DNA of 64,000 nucleotides from Coenobita brevimanus (GCA_032717465.1 CM064669.1:42162213-42226212); one strand, 5' to 3'; positions 24,111 to 35,460 are shown, counted from the stretch's first letter. Numbers and translations are program-made. The notes: generated from the sequence alone by a model not told the origin.

Positions 24111-25299
24111 TTATCGTGGAAATAATGTCAGTACAGGATCATCAGTATCATTATTAGTTACCCCATTCACCACGAGGACGTCTTTTTTATGTGATTCCTT
24201 TAGAAGGAGGATCTGACAATTATGTTCAGTAAAGAAAATTTTTGAAAAGGTGGGGTTTTATATAACCTTAACTAACCGCTTCATCAAGGGGACGCCATTT
24301 TCTTTATTTCCTTCTATCTCAAGAGGGGATGGCGGTGGTGTTACCACAAGCGTAGTGGCCTTGCAAGTTAGAGGTCCAGTGTACAAGTCCCAGGCCGACC
24401 ACGGGACCTGTAGACAGAGTCTTGCTTGCCTAAGTCTGTTCGTACATAGAACTGAAATAGGGACCTGGACGTAAACCTAATAGCAGGTCGTATTCTGGGT
24501 GAAGGAAGTAGAGACTTGTGTCAAACACAAACAACCATACGACAATATCTCATATGCACCTCACGTCTTCTTTGCACACTCTTGCCATAAAACAAGAAGG
24601 ATCCCTTACGGTGCACATCATCGATGCAGACTCTCTCTAAAACAAGGAGCCTTTAAGGTGCAACTCTCGCAACCAACGTGTTTTACCTTAGTTTCCGACC
24701 TGGACCTTTGAACTAATACGCTTTGAATCAGAAACACTAAGTTCTTGCCAGACCTTCGACACTTTACCAAGTTTCGTCGACAGTCGAATAAAAAAGTTTG
24801 GATTCTACGGTTCTCATAAGGGCACACACAGCCCTAACTACTCGTAGTAAAACTCCGCACTACTGCACTCGGGGATAGTAAGCAAATAATCTGTTGGGGA
24901 AAGGAAAACGGTTACGGATTATTGTAATGATTAATTTTATGAAAATAAGAAAAAGATAAGTTACATAAATTTCCGCCCCTGCAGCCCTTCAAGGTTCACC
25001 CAGTCACGCTTCTACATTCAAGGTGGGTGACTGAGAAGGCTGGTCTTAGGTAAGGTGGCATAAGTTGGCTTCCATATTGGGTTTGCGTAGTATAGCCGTT
25101 GTCATTGTCTTCACAGTAAGCCAAGTTCTCATAGTCTTTATTCACTCTTCGCTACGATGACATTTTTATTTCATTTTGATATACTTTGTTAAGAAAGACC
25201 AGTTGCAGTGAAGAGGTTAAAACAGTCAACATTGTTCCCTTCTCTTCGATATGCCATAATGTGTAATGAATAAAATGATCAGGCAGAAGCGAATTAAAG
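24111..25299. other. Unique-looking DNA, no gene seen
   Basis: Short ORFs only (for example 24250-24474 and 24499-24711), without motifs or obvious splice structure. Confidence 0.5.
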
Positions 25300-25520
25300 T
25301 ACAGGGTGTTTAAAAAAACGCTAACACATACATGAGACTAAATGACAGACAGTCATGATAACAAAATATGAATGTTCATATCTTCAAAGGATCAGACAGT
25401 CTCAACTTGTTTGCTGTCATTGCCAGTACATTCTTGGATCATATTAATCAATATGCAAAGAAAAAGAAATGAATAAAATACTTCTCATATAAATGGTAAT
25501 ACTTTTGGAAGCACCTTGTA
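25300..25520. mobile_element. Mariner-type MITE
   Basis: A 220-bp segment has imperfect inverted ends, TACAGGGTGTTTAAAAAAACG on the left and the reverse complement of TACAAGGTGCTTCCAAAAG on the right, both continuing about 37 bp to ATGAGA. The ends include TA, the usual mariner/Tc1 target. No transposase is encoded. Confidence 0.6.
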
Positions 25521-27791
25521 TGAAAAGTAGAGATATTGAAGGGATCAACAAACACATACCTGCATTAATCGTACTCTTTTTGTATTACACACCTGTATTA
25601 TAATAATCATCACATTCCATCATCAGTAGTATCGCCCTGGTATTCCATATCAGTATCAGTATCAACCTGATATATCGAAGTTGAAGTACTTGTTATGTAT
25701 GATTACGTAATCTTTTTATGGTTTTCAGTATTATCATGTGGAACTGCGTCGTTGTAGTACTGTCTGTCATCAGTATTATGAATGTAATATCGAAGAAGGA
25801 AATTCTTTTTAGGCTAGATGTTCATCTAACGAAAATATCTGACTCGCATATTTACCCATTGAAAACGATTTTTTTACAATTATTTCTTTGCTCTCTCTCC
25901 AGATTATTTGAAATGATTTCATTCGGCGGGACAGAGTTTTCGAACCGGAAAGGTTGGATAAAGCTTTATTGATCAGGACGGTTCCAAAGGTGAATAATTT
26001 TTAATGATAACAGCAAAAATTATTGTAATTAAAATGACATATGCGGACAGAAGGACCTACTCTGTCTTCAGAGGTATGTTCATCTTTATCAGTATTGACA
26101 ATACTGTTATTCTAGCTGCAAGAGTGTGTTAACCCCTTCAACCTGAGTAAATTTTTTGTAGTGAAGAGTATACATCATAGTGAAGAAGTTACGTTTCGAA
26201 GCCTAAATTAGTTGCCAGGTTTACACTAAGTCTGTGTGTGTGCACTTTCTCTGTAATGGCACATACTGCTACACAAACATTCACTCACCATGCACTTCAT
26301 CAACTGTACTCGTATACACACTAGACCTTCAGTTACACACACAATCAATAGTCAGCCACAAAGCCTGCTGATAACCCTCTACATCAAACACACAGTGCTA
26401 GCTACACAATCAGCCATTCTTCAGCACACACACACCATATCAACCACACGCTGTCTGCACACACACATAACAACACACCCTACCAATCATGCACTCCAAC
26501 AGGGAAGTTTTCACCCGCATATCCCATCAGCCAGGCTTTACTAACCACACACCCTATCAGACACACAGATATGAACCACACACACATCACCTACACGCCG
26601 CCAACACGCACCAACCTGCTCACAACAGCACCACCATGCAACCATGCATTCCCAGGAACTGAGGAAAGGGTAGTTGGTGGTGGTTCCATATATACAAGTG
26701 ACTTTACACACGCACACACATGCATGAGTTGTCACATTTGGTAAGGTGATTCATATGCTCACGCACCTCCCGCATACATGTCTCAATACACACACACACA
26801 TACACACACACTTAACATAAAGCTGTCTTACTACAGAAGACGACGGCTGCTATTCTCACTAAGATGGTGTGTTTCTCAGTCTTTGGTGCCAACGTGTACG
26901 ACTGTGCAGACCAATCTTGGATCCGCAAACTTTGACACACACTTGGCATGTCATGTCTGGGTTTGCAGGGAGAACTCTGTTTTGGTTGGGCCTCCGTTGT
27001 CTACGCTCTTCTCAGGCCAGGTTCCGAGCTTCTTCGAAACTGATGGCTCAGTAAGGCCCATTTTTAACGTTTCATCAACATACTGATTTGCAAGGGTACG
27101 TTGTGAGTGTGCTACCCTATATGCTGGTATATATATATTGGATGTGTGTCCTGGTGTACGTTAATCTTGTGTTTAATAGGTTAGCACGGTATGAACATAC
27201 CTCTGAAGACAGAGTAAGTCCTTTTGTCCGCAGATGTCATATTTATTACAATAATTTTTGCTGTTATCATTAAAAATTATTCACCACTGGAACCGTCCTG
27301 ATCAATAAAGCTTTATCCAACCTTTCCGGTTCGAAAACTCTGTCCCGCCGAATGAAATCATTTCAAATAATCTGGAGAGAGAGCAAAGAAATAATTGTAA
27401 AAAAATCGTTTTCAATGGGTAAATATGCAAGTCAGATTTTTTCGTTAGATGAACATCTAGCCTAAAAAGAATTTCCTTCTTCGATATTACATTCATAATA
27501 CTGATGACAGACAGTACTACAACGACGCAGTTCCACATGATAATACTGAAAACCATAAAAAGATTACGTAATCATACATAACAAGTACTTCAACTTCGAT
27601 ATATCAGGTTGATACTGATACTGATATGGAATACCAGGGCGATGCTACTGATGATGGAATGTGATGATTATTATAATACAGGTGTGTAATACAAAAAGGG
27701 TACGATTAATGCAGGTATGTGTTTGTTGATCCCTTCAACATGTCTACTTTTCATACAGGGTGCTTCCGAAAGTATTACCATTTACATGAGA
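25483..27791. repeat. Inverted repeat with 601-bp arms and 1.1-kb spacer
   Basis: The arm at 25483-26083 is repeated in inverse orientation at 27191-27791 with very few differences. The same 84-codon ORF is visible in both arms with only two residue changes, but it has no recognisable domain and I do not call it a gene. The outer end of each arm is one MITE terminal repeat ending ATGAGA. The spacer (26084-27190) is rich in CA-containing low-complexity sequence, especially 26,220-26,810. Confidence 0.9.
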
Positions 27792-28189
27792 AAAGCGAGC
27801 GAGCGAACAATCCCTTTCCCCCCCAACCCACCCCAGTCCCATTTACAAGTTGCCATGTAGGTCTGTGAGGTTCGTGGCTGGTGATGTAACATGGTGTCCG
27901 TATCTACATGATGTAACATTCTAGTGACTTACCATTACCGTGAATAACATAAGAGGAAGTAATCTGCAGTAATGTGTTAATAGCTAGTATATGAATATGG
28001 ATATACAAAGTTCTATAAATAAAGGCTAATAAAAAAGTATATATATAATTCTGTCAATATTATACTGTTATTAATGTCAGGTAAATAATTTGCATGTTAA
28101 GTGTATGAATCTGCTTTAAAAATTTACGATATGTTACCGTCCGTAACCACCACTCCACTACTCCCCACCACTGTTACACTTTGTTGACA

Positions 28190-28344
28190 CATCTTATCTG
28201 TAGAACAAACCAACAAATCCACGAACACAAAAGAATCAACCAAAACACTTTGAGAACTATATATATATTGCAAATGAACAGGTGATGTAGAGCAAACCAA
28301 TAAATTCACAAACACAAAAGAATCAACCAACACACTTTGAGAAC

Positions 28345-28415
<71 letters not shown>

Positions 28416-28474
28416 CTATCTATATATTCTGTATATATATATATATACAGTATATATATATACAGTATATATAT

Positions 28475-28523
<49 letters not shown>

Positions 28524-28594
28524 CAAATGAACAGGTGGTGTAGAACAAACCAACAAATCCACGAACACAAAAGAATCAACCAACACAATTTGAG

Positions 28595-28663
<69 letters not shown>
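28190..28663. repeat. 90-bp minisatellite with AT and CT arrays, left arm
   Basis: Three copies of the unit with gaacaaaccaacaaatccac, caaaagaatcaaccaa and ttgagaactata are separated by CT (28345-28384) and TA (28385-28520, 28599-28663) arrays. It pairs with 34,990-35,460 in the opposite arm. Confidence 0.88.
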
Positions 28664-28666
<3 letters not shown>

Positions 28667-28984
28667 AGGCTGCTTCCCCCAAGGAAAGGGAGGTAGCCGA
28701 GACAGGACGACACACTCCCCATTTACTCATCCATTCAAACACATTCATTCGCATCTTAGCCCCAAAGGGGAGAACGGACAGATCCTCACCGCACCACACC
28801 GCACAAGGGTCAACTGCGCAATGCAATCAGTGACATCCGCAGCAGGGCCCGACAGCAGAACTGGTTTACCCCTGCCACATCATAACAGACCCATCCTCTT
28901 ACCCGCACCTGACCTGACTAGCTGATCAGACCAAATGCGGGAGAATATCCCCTCAGGGCTGCGTCATCATTTATTCATTCACAA

Positions 28985-29618
28985 TTTCTCTCCATTTATT
29001 TCTGTCATGCACAGCCACTCTTCTTTGCTCAACAGACATCCCTCACGCATCCAACGCTCTCTTCACTGTCCATCCATCCTATTCGTGCACTTCCTCTCAG
29101 CCTTACACCTCTCACATCAGATCTAGTTATCTTTTTCACCAATCGCTCATTATCCATTCTCTCCATATGCCCAAACCATCGCAACACCCTCTGCTCAACT
29201 CTACCAGCCATCTCCCGAACAACTCCAGTTCTCCTTCGCACTTCATTATTTTGCACCCGATCCATACGCGTCACTCCACACATACTCCTCAGACACCTCA
29301 TCTCCATTACATTCAAACTTTTCCTCTCTGCTACACCCATATTCCATGTTTCAGCCCCATATAAAGCAGTCGGTACCACAACACCCTCATACAGCCTTCT
29401 CTTTACATCCATTCTAAGCGGACGACATTTAAACACTTTTTTCATTCCTCCCAGCACCTTTCCTACTTCATTTATCCTAAACTTCACTTCTGCATCTATT
29501 CTTCCATCCACAGCAACATGTGACCCTAGATATTTAAAACAATCTACCTCCTCAAACAACTCACCATTCAAAACTATATTCATCTCCCTACCATCTATTG
29601 TATTGTAGTTACAAATCA
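28985..29618 (-). pseudogene. LINE reverse transcriptase, C-terminal half
   Basis: The minus strand at 29618-29029 encodes about 195 residues. They include EEVDCFKYLGSHVAVDGRID, the thumb/KYLG block, then VVPTALYGAETWNM, VMEMRCLRSMCGVTRMDR and the tail LRWFGHMERMDNERL. The frame shifts near 29,060, after which SVEQRRVAVHDRNKWREIV completes the C-terminus with an internal stop just upstream. The catalytic palm lies in the separated half at 32798-33352. This is a nonfunctional relic, not a host gene. Confidence 0.85.
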
Positions 29619-29846
29619 TAATAGATAGATAGATAAATAGATAGATAGACAGCTCTATGCGAGCCTGGGAATAGGAAATGAGCTTGCAAATTACACTGAG
29701 GAAAGCTGACGACAGTGGCCAGTAAGGAGATGATGCAGTTAGTTGTCAGCAGTCCTCCCGTGAACAAAGCCCTAGTGACCATACACACACATACACACAT
29801 ACTCACACACAGGCTTCTTAAACTTTCCATCCACAAGGAACACACG

Positions 29847-30197
29847 TGTTACGTCTCCTGTTTCACCAGAATTTAGGAAAGAGAGCTCAGAAGGAGACAG
29901 GCGATAGAAGAGACAGGTCGCAGGGAGAAGGGCTTAGCAACTTGAGAGAGGGACAGAGAGAGCGAGACAGAGAGATAGCTAGCGGGACTCTATACTTCGC
30001 TCTGTGTGAGAGACTTGTTAATATTTCCAAGACAAATAAAAATACTCCCATACTATTCTTTACCTCTCCTGTCACTACATGACAAATGGGAAAGAAGATT
30101 AGCTACTTACAAAGCTACTCAAATATAATAACTGCTCGTCCACAAGTCTAATATATATAAAACTCCACTACAAGTAACTACAAAGTCTTTTATGACA
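29847..30197 (+). repeat. Probable 5' LTR of the second Gypsy element
   Basis: The 351-bp segment starts TGTTACGTCTCC and ends TTTTATGACA, so it has TG and CA ends. It is followed at once by a plausible primer binding site. No second LTR copy is in the window to confirm the borders. Confidence 0.6.
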
Positions 30198-30216
30198 TTT
30201 GGTAGCAGCGAATCTA
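30198..30216 (+). other. Probable primer binding site
   Basis: TTTGGTAGCAGCGAATC lies immediately after the LTR. The TGGTAGCAG type of sequence is frequent at this position in invertebrate Gypsy elements. The tRNA is not assigned. Confidence 0.55.
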
Positions 30217-31057
30217 CGGACATCGTCTCCGAATCAAAAGCAAATTTCTACAAAAGCAGGCGAAACTCTACAAGATTAGCTTCAGTTCTACAGTGATTCC
30301 TACAAAATACAGCCTACAATGCAAATAGCCTACAAGTCTACAAAACAACTCTATAATCTTCACGTAACTTCAAGCAGCAACAAGAAGAATATAAAACAAA
30401 GCAAGTAAAGAAGAGGAAAGACCAAAGCAACAAGCACACAAGCCCCCACCACTCTCTCCCGTCATCGCTGACGCAGAGGTCAAGACACGCAGCAAAACAC
30501 TAAGTCCATATTCACAACTCATCTTACTCACCCGTCTTCACTCAAGTTACTCATCGCTACTCATTCACTCACCACAGCTACCAGTGTGGGAAGCCGACGT
30601 CACCATGTGCTGAGATGACATCACAACGCGAGTCTGCCATGCCAAGCAATGTGTGACTGACACCAGGCACTTCTCACCCACTACTCATTACTCATTATTC
30701 ACATAGCTCCTACTCATACTCATTTATTTTCACAGTTAAGTTGGAAATTCGACGTTCTATGCTGAGGTTTGCCTGGGACAACTGTTAACCACCACAAGCA
30801 CCAGGCCATGGAATTTCCTGAGTAATATCGTCCATCAACACACCACTAGAATTATCAAGAGATCTTCAATCAAACCTGTATTTTTCTTCCGAGATCGACT
30901 TTTGTATCGGCACACCTCTACGATCTGTATCAAGTGGGTAAAATTATACTTGATCATTTCTTCTCAGTGCTAAAATTAGCTGTATTCAACTTATTTACTC
31001 ATCTATTTTGCTAGGACATAAATAAACAAGAGGCGTATTTCATAACACCATATCTTA
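30217..31057. other. Gypsy leader, noncoding
   Basis: This A/C-rich untranslated stretch lies between primer site and gag, with repeated words such as ctacaa and actcat. No ORF of note. Confidence 0.55.
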
Positions 31058-32572
31058 ATGACAGGAATATTTTCGCCACCACCCACGTTAATACCAGATG
31101 ACACACAATTTGCCACAACAACAGACTCACAATTAAGAGAGCCCCAAGGCAACACACCAGATAACACACAAATTGCCACAACATCAGACTCACAATTAAG
31201 AGAGCCTCAAGGCAGCCCACCCCTTGTACAAACCTCACCACACACTAAATATCGAGAAACAAATACGGCAGTTTCAGATGATGAGTGGGAAACCACCTCT
31301 GACGTAGGAAGTGCGGACTTTGCCGCTGCCTTGCACACGTATGCCAATACACTTAACAGGGTTCACCGGTCCGGTCGTACATATTCCACCATTCCCTCAC
31401 ACAACGATAAACATGTCCAAGTTGAATTAACAGGGCAAACAGTAAAAATGGATCAAGAAACAAATACCGTGGATCTAACAACCACACCTCACGTGTTTGT
31501 GTATCACGAGGATAAAACTGCCCCAAAATTCTCTGGCACAGACAAAGATCGCATTGATGTCATTTCATTAGTCAGTCAGTGCGAACAAATGTTCATCAAG
31601 CGCCACATACTAGATGAACAAGAGAAAATTGCTATTTTTTCATCTTGCATAAGCCAGGAAAGATGTCCAGCAAGCAATTTATTGCGCTCAGATAAGCTCC
31701 ATCATGCTAGGACATATGATGAATTTAAAACTGAATTTCTGAAGAAATTTTCTGGAGGTATGAACTTCTTGCCAGGTATAATTCCAGAATTACATAAAAT
31801 TGTAGATCTTGTAAGGGAGCACACTACAAATCATGTGCTCAGTGAAATAACTGCTGATGTCTCCACAATCAAGAGAACTTTATTAGCTACATTGGAGAAT
31901 TCTAATTGGATAACAGATGATGGAAAGATGTCCCCAGACCTCGTCGTGGACATCATTGGTTATGTAGCTGCCTTGTGTAAATTACCTGATAGGACCCTTA
32001 AGATCGCCAAGACGATCGCGTACACCCCAGGAATGTGCTTGCTAGACTTAATGAACGAGGTAGAGATGCAGTGCAGTAAAGCAGGTGTGGTCGACACACA
32101 TGCACATTCTGGTAGAATCAGGGTACCTGAGACAGTATCTGCTGTGAAAACATCTACACCGACCCCAAACAGAGAACAAAATCGATTGCGACCAGAAATC
32201 AGGCAGGCCAAACAAACAAAAACGCCTAGGCCTCGTTCCCAGACGCCTTCCTACAGGCAGTTTCATAAGTTTTCGCACAGCCCGAGCAGGTCTCGCGCCA
32301 TAAACAACACTTCTTATGGGAAATCACCTCGTAGGTCACAGTCAAGGGATAGGTCCATTCTATGTCATTATTGTGCAAAACCAGGACACACAAGGTATGA
32401 ATGCTTTATCAAGGCAAAAGAGGACAAACAAAAGACACAAGGATTTGGTTCTTACTGTAGGCATCATAGATACCAAGGGCACTGGACTAGTGATTGCAAA
32501 ACAGTAGAAAAAATTGTGTCTATGTTCAAATCGGGGGAAGACCAAGTCATGACAAAAAACGAACAAACGTAA
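31058..32572 (+). CDS. Gag polyprotein of the second Gypsy element
   Basis: An intact 504-codon ORF. Residues 1-60 contain a duplicated T/Q-rich segment (TTDSQLREPQGNTPDN then TTSDSQLREPQG). Residues 150-350 look like a capsid core, starting KTAPKFSGTDKDRIDVI and including FKTEFLKKF. Residues 365-445 are basic and R/S/P rich. A canonical zinc knuckle CHYCAKPGHTRYEC (C-x2-C-x4-H-x4-C) follows, and then a second, variant knuckle-like CRHH/GHWTSDC. The role is retrotransposon particle assembly and RNA binding. The stop lies 9 nt downstream of a -1 slippery heptamer that leads into protease. That the frame stays open within an otherwise decayed region suggests a fairly recent insertion. Confidence 0.85.
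   Translation: MTGIFSPPPTLIPDDTQFATTTDSQLREPQGNTPDNTQIATTSDSQLREPQGSPPLVQTSPHTKYRETNTAVSDDEWETTSDVGSADFAAALHTYANTLNRVHRSGRTYSTIPSHNDKHVQVELTGQTVKMDQETNTVDLTTTPHVFVYHEDKTAPKFSGTDKDRIDVISLVSQCEQMFIKRHILDEQEKIAIFSSCISQERCPASNLLRSDKLHHARTYDEFKTEFLKKFSGGMNFLPGIIPELHKIVDLVREHTTNHVLSEITADVSTIKRTLLATLENSNWITDDGKMSPDLVVDIIGYVAALCKLPDRTLKIAKTIAYTPGMCLLDLMNEVEMQCSKAGVVDTHAHSGRIRVPETVSAVKTSTPTPNREQNRLRPEIRQAKQTKTPRPRSQTPSYRQFHKFSHSPSRSRAINNTSYGKSPRRSQSRDRSILCHYCAKPGHTRYECFIKAKEDKQKTQGFGSYCRHHRYQGHWTSDCKTVEKIVSMFKSGEDQVMTKNEQT
32554..32560 (+). promoter_or_regulatory. -1 ribosomal frameshift site, Gag to protease
   Basis: The heptamer A AAA AAC lies in the gag frame (codons ACA AAA AAC). Slipping back one base joins gag to the protease frame, which is open from there. 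This is the canonical X XXY YYZ form used at gag-pro junctions. The stop codon of gag follows at 32570-32572. I did not identify a convincing downstream pseudoknot by eye. Confidence 0.75.
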
Positions 32573-32797
32573 AGAAGAACAAGGCTAAACTTCACATAGG
32601 AGGCATGTTGGGAAATGACTGTATCTTGATACCAGCTGTATGTGAGGATCAAAACGTTTCCTTATTTTTAGATACAGGCTCTCCAGTGAACTTAATAACA
32701 CATGAAGAACTAAATAGAATTCTTAAAAATAAAAAGAAAGTAACTTTTCTGGATGAAGCTGATTTAGATTTATACACAGTAGATGGACAAGAGATCA
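32560..32797 (+). pseudogene. Gypsy protease, N-terminal part, truncated
   Basis: In the -1 frame relative to gag, the sequence reads LHIGGMLGNDCILIPAVCED and then VSLFLDTGSPVNLITHEEL, with an intact DTG catalytic triad. The reading breaks at 32797 where the LINE resumes, so the flap and C-terminal part of the protease and all of RT, RNase H and integrase are missing. The longer ORF reported to 33018 is a chimera that runs into antisense LINE sequence. Confidence 0.8.
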
Positions 32798-33352
32798 CTT
32801 TACTCTTATTCTCATTTACTTTCAATTTCCTCCTTTCACACACCCTTCCAAATTCCTCTACCAACTGTCTCAATCTCTCCTCTGAATCAGTGACCAGTGC
32901 AGTATCATCTGCAAACAGCAGCTGCTTCAGATTCCACTCTCCACCGTCAACATTCACCAGACTCAGACCTCCACCTAAAACTCTTGCATTCACCTCCCTT
33001 ACAACACCATCCATGTAAATATTAAACAACCAAGGCGACATCACACATCCCTGTCGCAGCCCCACTCTCACAGGAAACCAATCACTCACAACATTTCCCA
33101 CTCTTACACACGCTCTACTATTTACATAAAAACTTTTCACCCTTTTAAGTAACCTACTATCAAGTCCATACAATCTTAAAACAGTCCACAAAGCCTCCCT
33201 ATCAATTCTATCATACGCTTTCTCTAAATCCATAAATGCCCAAAACACATCCTTGCCTTTCGCTAAATACTTTTCACACACTTGTCTCACAGCAAACACA
33301 TGATCAACGCCTCCCCTCCCTCTCCTAAAGCCACACTGCTCATCACCAATCA
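32798..33352 (-). pseudogene. LINE reverse transcriptase, catalytic palm half
   Basis: From 33352 leftward the minus strand encodes GDEQCGFRRGRGGVDHVFAV, AFMDLEKAYDRIDREALW, the LRQGCVMSPWLFNIYMDG block and the catalytic LFADDTALVTDSEE. These are RT blocks 2 to 6 in order. The ORF has no internal stop, but it begins without the N-terminal endonuclease and ends at the Gypsy insertion. The continuation is at 29618-28985. An ATG-to-stop ORF spanning 33446-32649 includes flanking minisatellite and Gypsy sequence at its two ends and is not a real protein. Confidence 0.87.
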
Positions 33353-34169
33353 CAGGTGGTGTAGAACAAACCAACAAATCCACGAACACAAAAGAATACA
33401 CAAACACACTTTGAGAACTATATATTGCAAATGAACAGGTGGGCAACAGGATACCTCACATTATAGGAGCGAGTTGTCCGACGATATCTGTGGGTGCACC
33501 CACACACCCGGCCATCTGTTCACTGGGTCATCATAAATGTAGTATACGGTAGTGGTAAGCAAAAAATCATATTTATCGATAATGGTATATGATTATGAAG
33601 GCATAATTATGTGTCAATGTGTGATATTTCTGTTAAACATATAGAAGGATCATCTCGATGGGCATGGGCTACTGAGCAACAGTATCTGTAGTGTTACAGT
33701 CCTGCCAACACACTTCTTCTTGTAATATATTTCTCTGTGCAAGTGGAACACTGGTTAATGGTGTGTCAAACTCCCGTCACCAAACGTCTCCACTGCCTCA
33801 CCATAAACAACCCTTTACCTAAGGGAACCATCGTAACAATTGTGCTAGCCCAGCTGGGGCGTCGGAGCGCCCTGTACATCTCATCCATACACATCTCATC
33901 CATACACTTCTCCATGGAAGGACCAATTTACCCTACTTCCAGTGATGATCGGATACTTGCCTTATCAGTGGGGGTAAGACCAGCCAATTAGAGTGAAGCC
34001 GGCAGGTATTCACAGTTGCCGGAGGCAATCAACATTGTTGCTTGCAGCTTTTGCTATAGATAACACAAATAATATTGTGATATGAATCATGCTAATACTA
34101 TTATGGTTCTTATTTTAGGTGATTACTGCATGAATGCCTGTTTACGTCACCATATAAACGTCACCTGTG

Positions 34170-34280
34170 TTCCTGCCTTCTCACCTGGCCGCCCACCTGT
34201 CAACAGGATCCTGTCAGTTGTTGTGTCCTGGTATGTTTAGCGTTGTTCCTGTGACATCGCCAGTCACGAACCTCACGGAC
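34170..34280. other. Unpaired hub of the palindrome
   Basis: These 111 bp lie between the arms. They include catcgccagtcacgaacctc (34,257-34,276), which is a direct copy of part of the right arm near 35,808, so the hub contains a displaced piece of the arm. Confidence 0.75.
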
Positions 34281-34989
34281 TCACAGTTGACGTTTATATG
34301 GGGATGTAAACAGGCAATCATACAGGAATCGCCTAATATAAGAAACATTAATTTACTAACATAATTCACATCACATTGTTATTTGTATTTTCTATGGTAA
34401 AAACTGCAGGCAATGATGTTGTTTACCTCCGGCAACCGTGAATACCTGCCGGCTTCACTCTGATTGGCTGGTCTTACCCCTACTGATGGGGCAAGTATCC
34501 GATCATCACTGGAAGTAGGGTAAAGTGGTCCTTCCATGGAGAAGTGTATGGATGAGATGTGCAGGTCGCTCCGACGCCCCAGCTGGGCTAGCACAATTGT
34601 TACGATAGTTCCCTTAGGTAAATGGTTGTTTATGGTGAGGCGGTGGAGACGTTTGATGACGGGAGTTTGACACACCATTAACCAGTGTTCCACTTGCACA
34701 GAGAAATATATTACAAGAAGTGTGTTGCCAGGACTGTAACACTACAGATACTGTTGCTTAGTAGCCCATGCCCGTCGAGATGATCCTTCTATATGTTTAA
34801 CAGAAATATCACACATTGACACTTAATTATGCCTTCATAATCATATACCATTGTCGATAAATATGATTTTTAGCTTACCACTACCGTATACTACATTTAT
34901 GATGACCCAGTGAACAGATGGCCGGGTGTGTGGGTGCACCCACAGATATCGTCGGACAACTCGCTCCTATAATGTGAGGTATCCTGTTG

Positions 34990-35088
34990 CCCACCTGTTC
35001 ATTTGCAATATATAGTTCTCAAAGTGTGTTTGTGTATTCTTTTGTGTTCGTGGATATGTTGGTTTGTTCTACACCACCTGTTCATTTG

Positions 35089-35178
<90 letters not shown>

Positions 35179-35257
35179 CTCAAAGTGTGTTGGTTGATTC
35201 TTTTGTGTTCGTGGATTTATTGGTTTGCTCTACACCACCTGTTCATTTGCAATATAC

Positions 35258-35307
<50 letters not shown>

Positions 35308-35460
35308 CAGAGTGTGTTTGTTGATTCTTTTGTGTTCGTGGATTTATTGGTTTGCTCTACGCCACCTGTTCATTTGCAATATATATATAGTTCTCAAAGT
35401 GTTTTGGTTGATTCTTTTGTGTTCGTGGATTTGTTGGTTTGTTCTACAGAAAAGATGTGT
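34990..35460. repeat. 90-bp minisatellite with AT and GA arrays, right arm
   Basis: Four units containing ttctcaaagtgtgtt, gattcttttgtgttcgtgg and caccacctgttcatttgc are spaced by TA (35091-35175) and GA (35259-35302) arrays. It is the inverse of 28,190-28,663 plus 33,353-33,440. Confidence 0.88.

Larger units (their letters stand above)
29619..32797 (+). mobile_element. Partial Gypsy element inserted in the LINE
   Basis: The 3,179-bp insert is flanked by ATCA at 29615-29618 and 32794-32797, and it interrupts the LINE between two codons of its reverse transcriptase. It contains 228 bp of non-LTR sequence with GATA repeats, an LTR, a primer site, a leader, an open gag, a frameshift site and the first part of a protease. 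It lacks the rest of pol and a 3' LTR. An internal break is odd for a simple retroviral insertion, so the fragment may have been carried in by another mechanism. Confidence 0.7.
28664..33352 (-). mobile_element. LINE (RTE-like), 5' truncated, split by a Gypsy fragment
   Basis: Read on the minus strand, the element starts inside the reverse transcriptase at 33352, is interrupted at 32797-29619, and resumes to a 3' end at 28664 next to a TA array. The two coding halves fit together codon for codon across the interruption. The 3' untranslated region contains a gggaagcagcctagg end on the minus strand. The family recurs as a fragment at 9310-9600. The clade (RTE-like) is suggested only by the microsatellite-type 3' end and motif style. 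Confidence 0.8.

Noticed and set aside
24340..24400. Possible tRNA or SINE promoter boxes (gcgtagtggcc and ggtccagtgtacaagtcc)
   Set aside because: Spacing is loose and no cloverleaf can be drawn; no A-rich tail or second copy was seen.
32494..33018. 174-codon plus-strand ORF
   Set aside because: Only its first part (to 32797) is Gypsy protease; the rest is antisense LINE sequence, so it is an accidental fusion.
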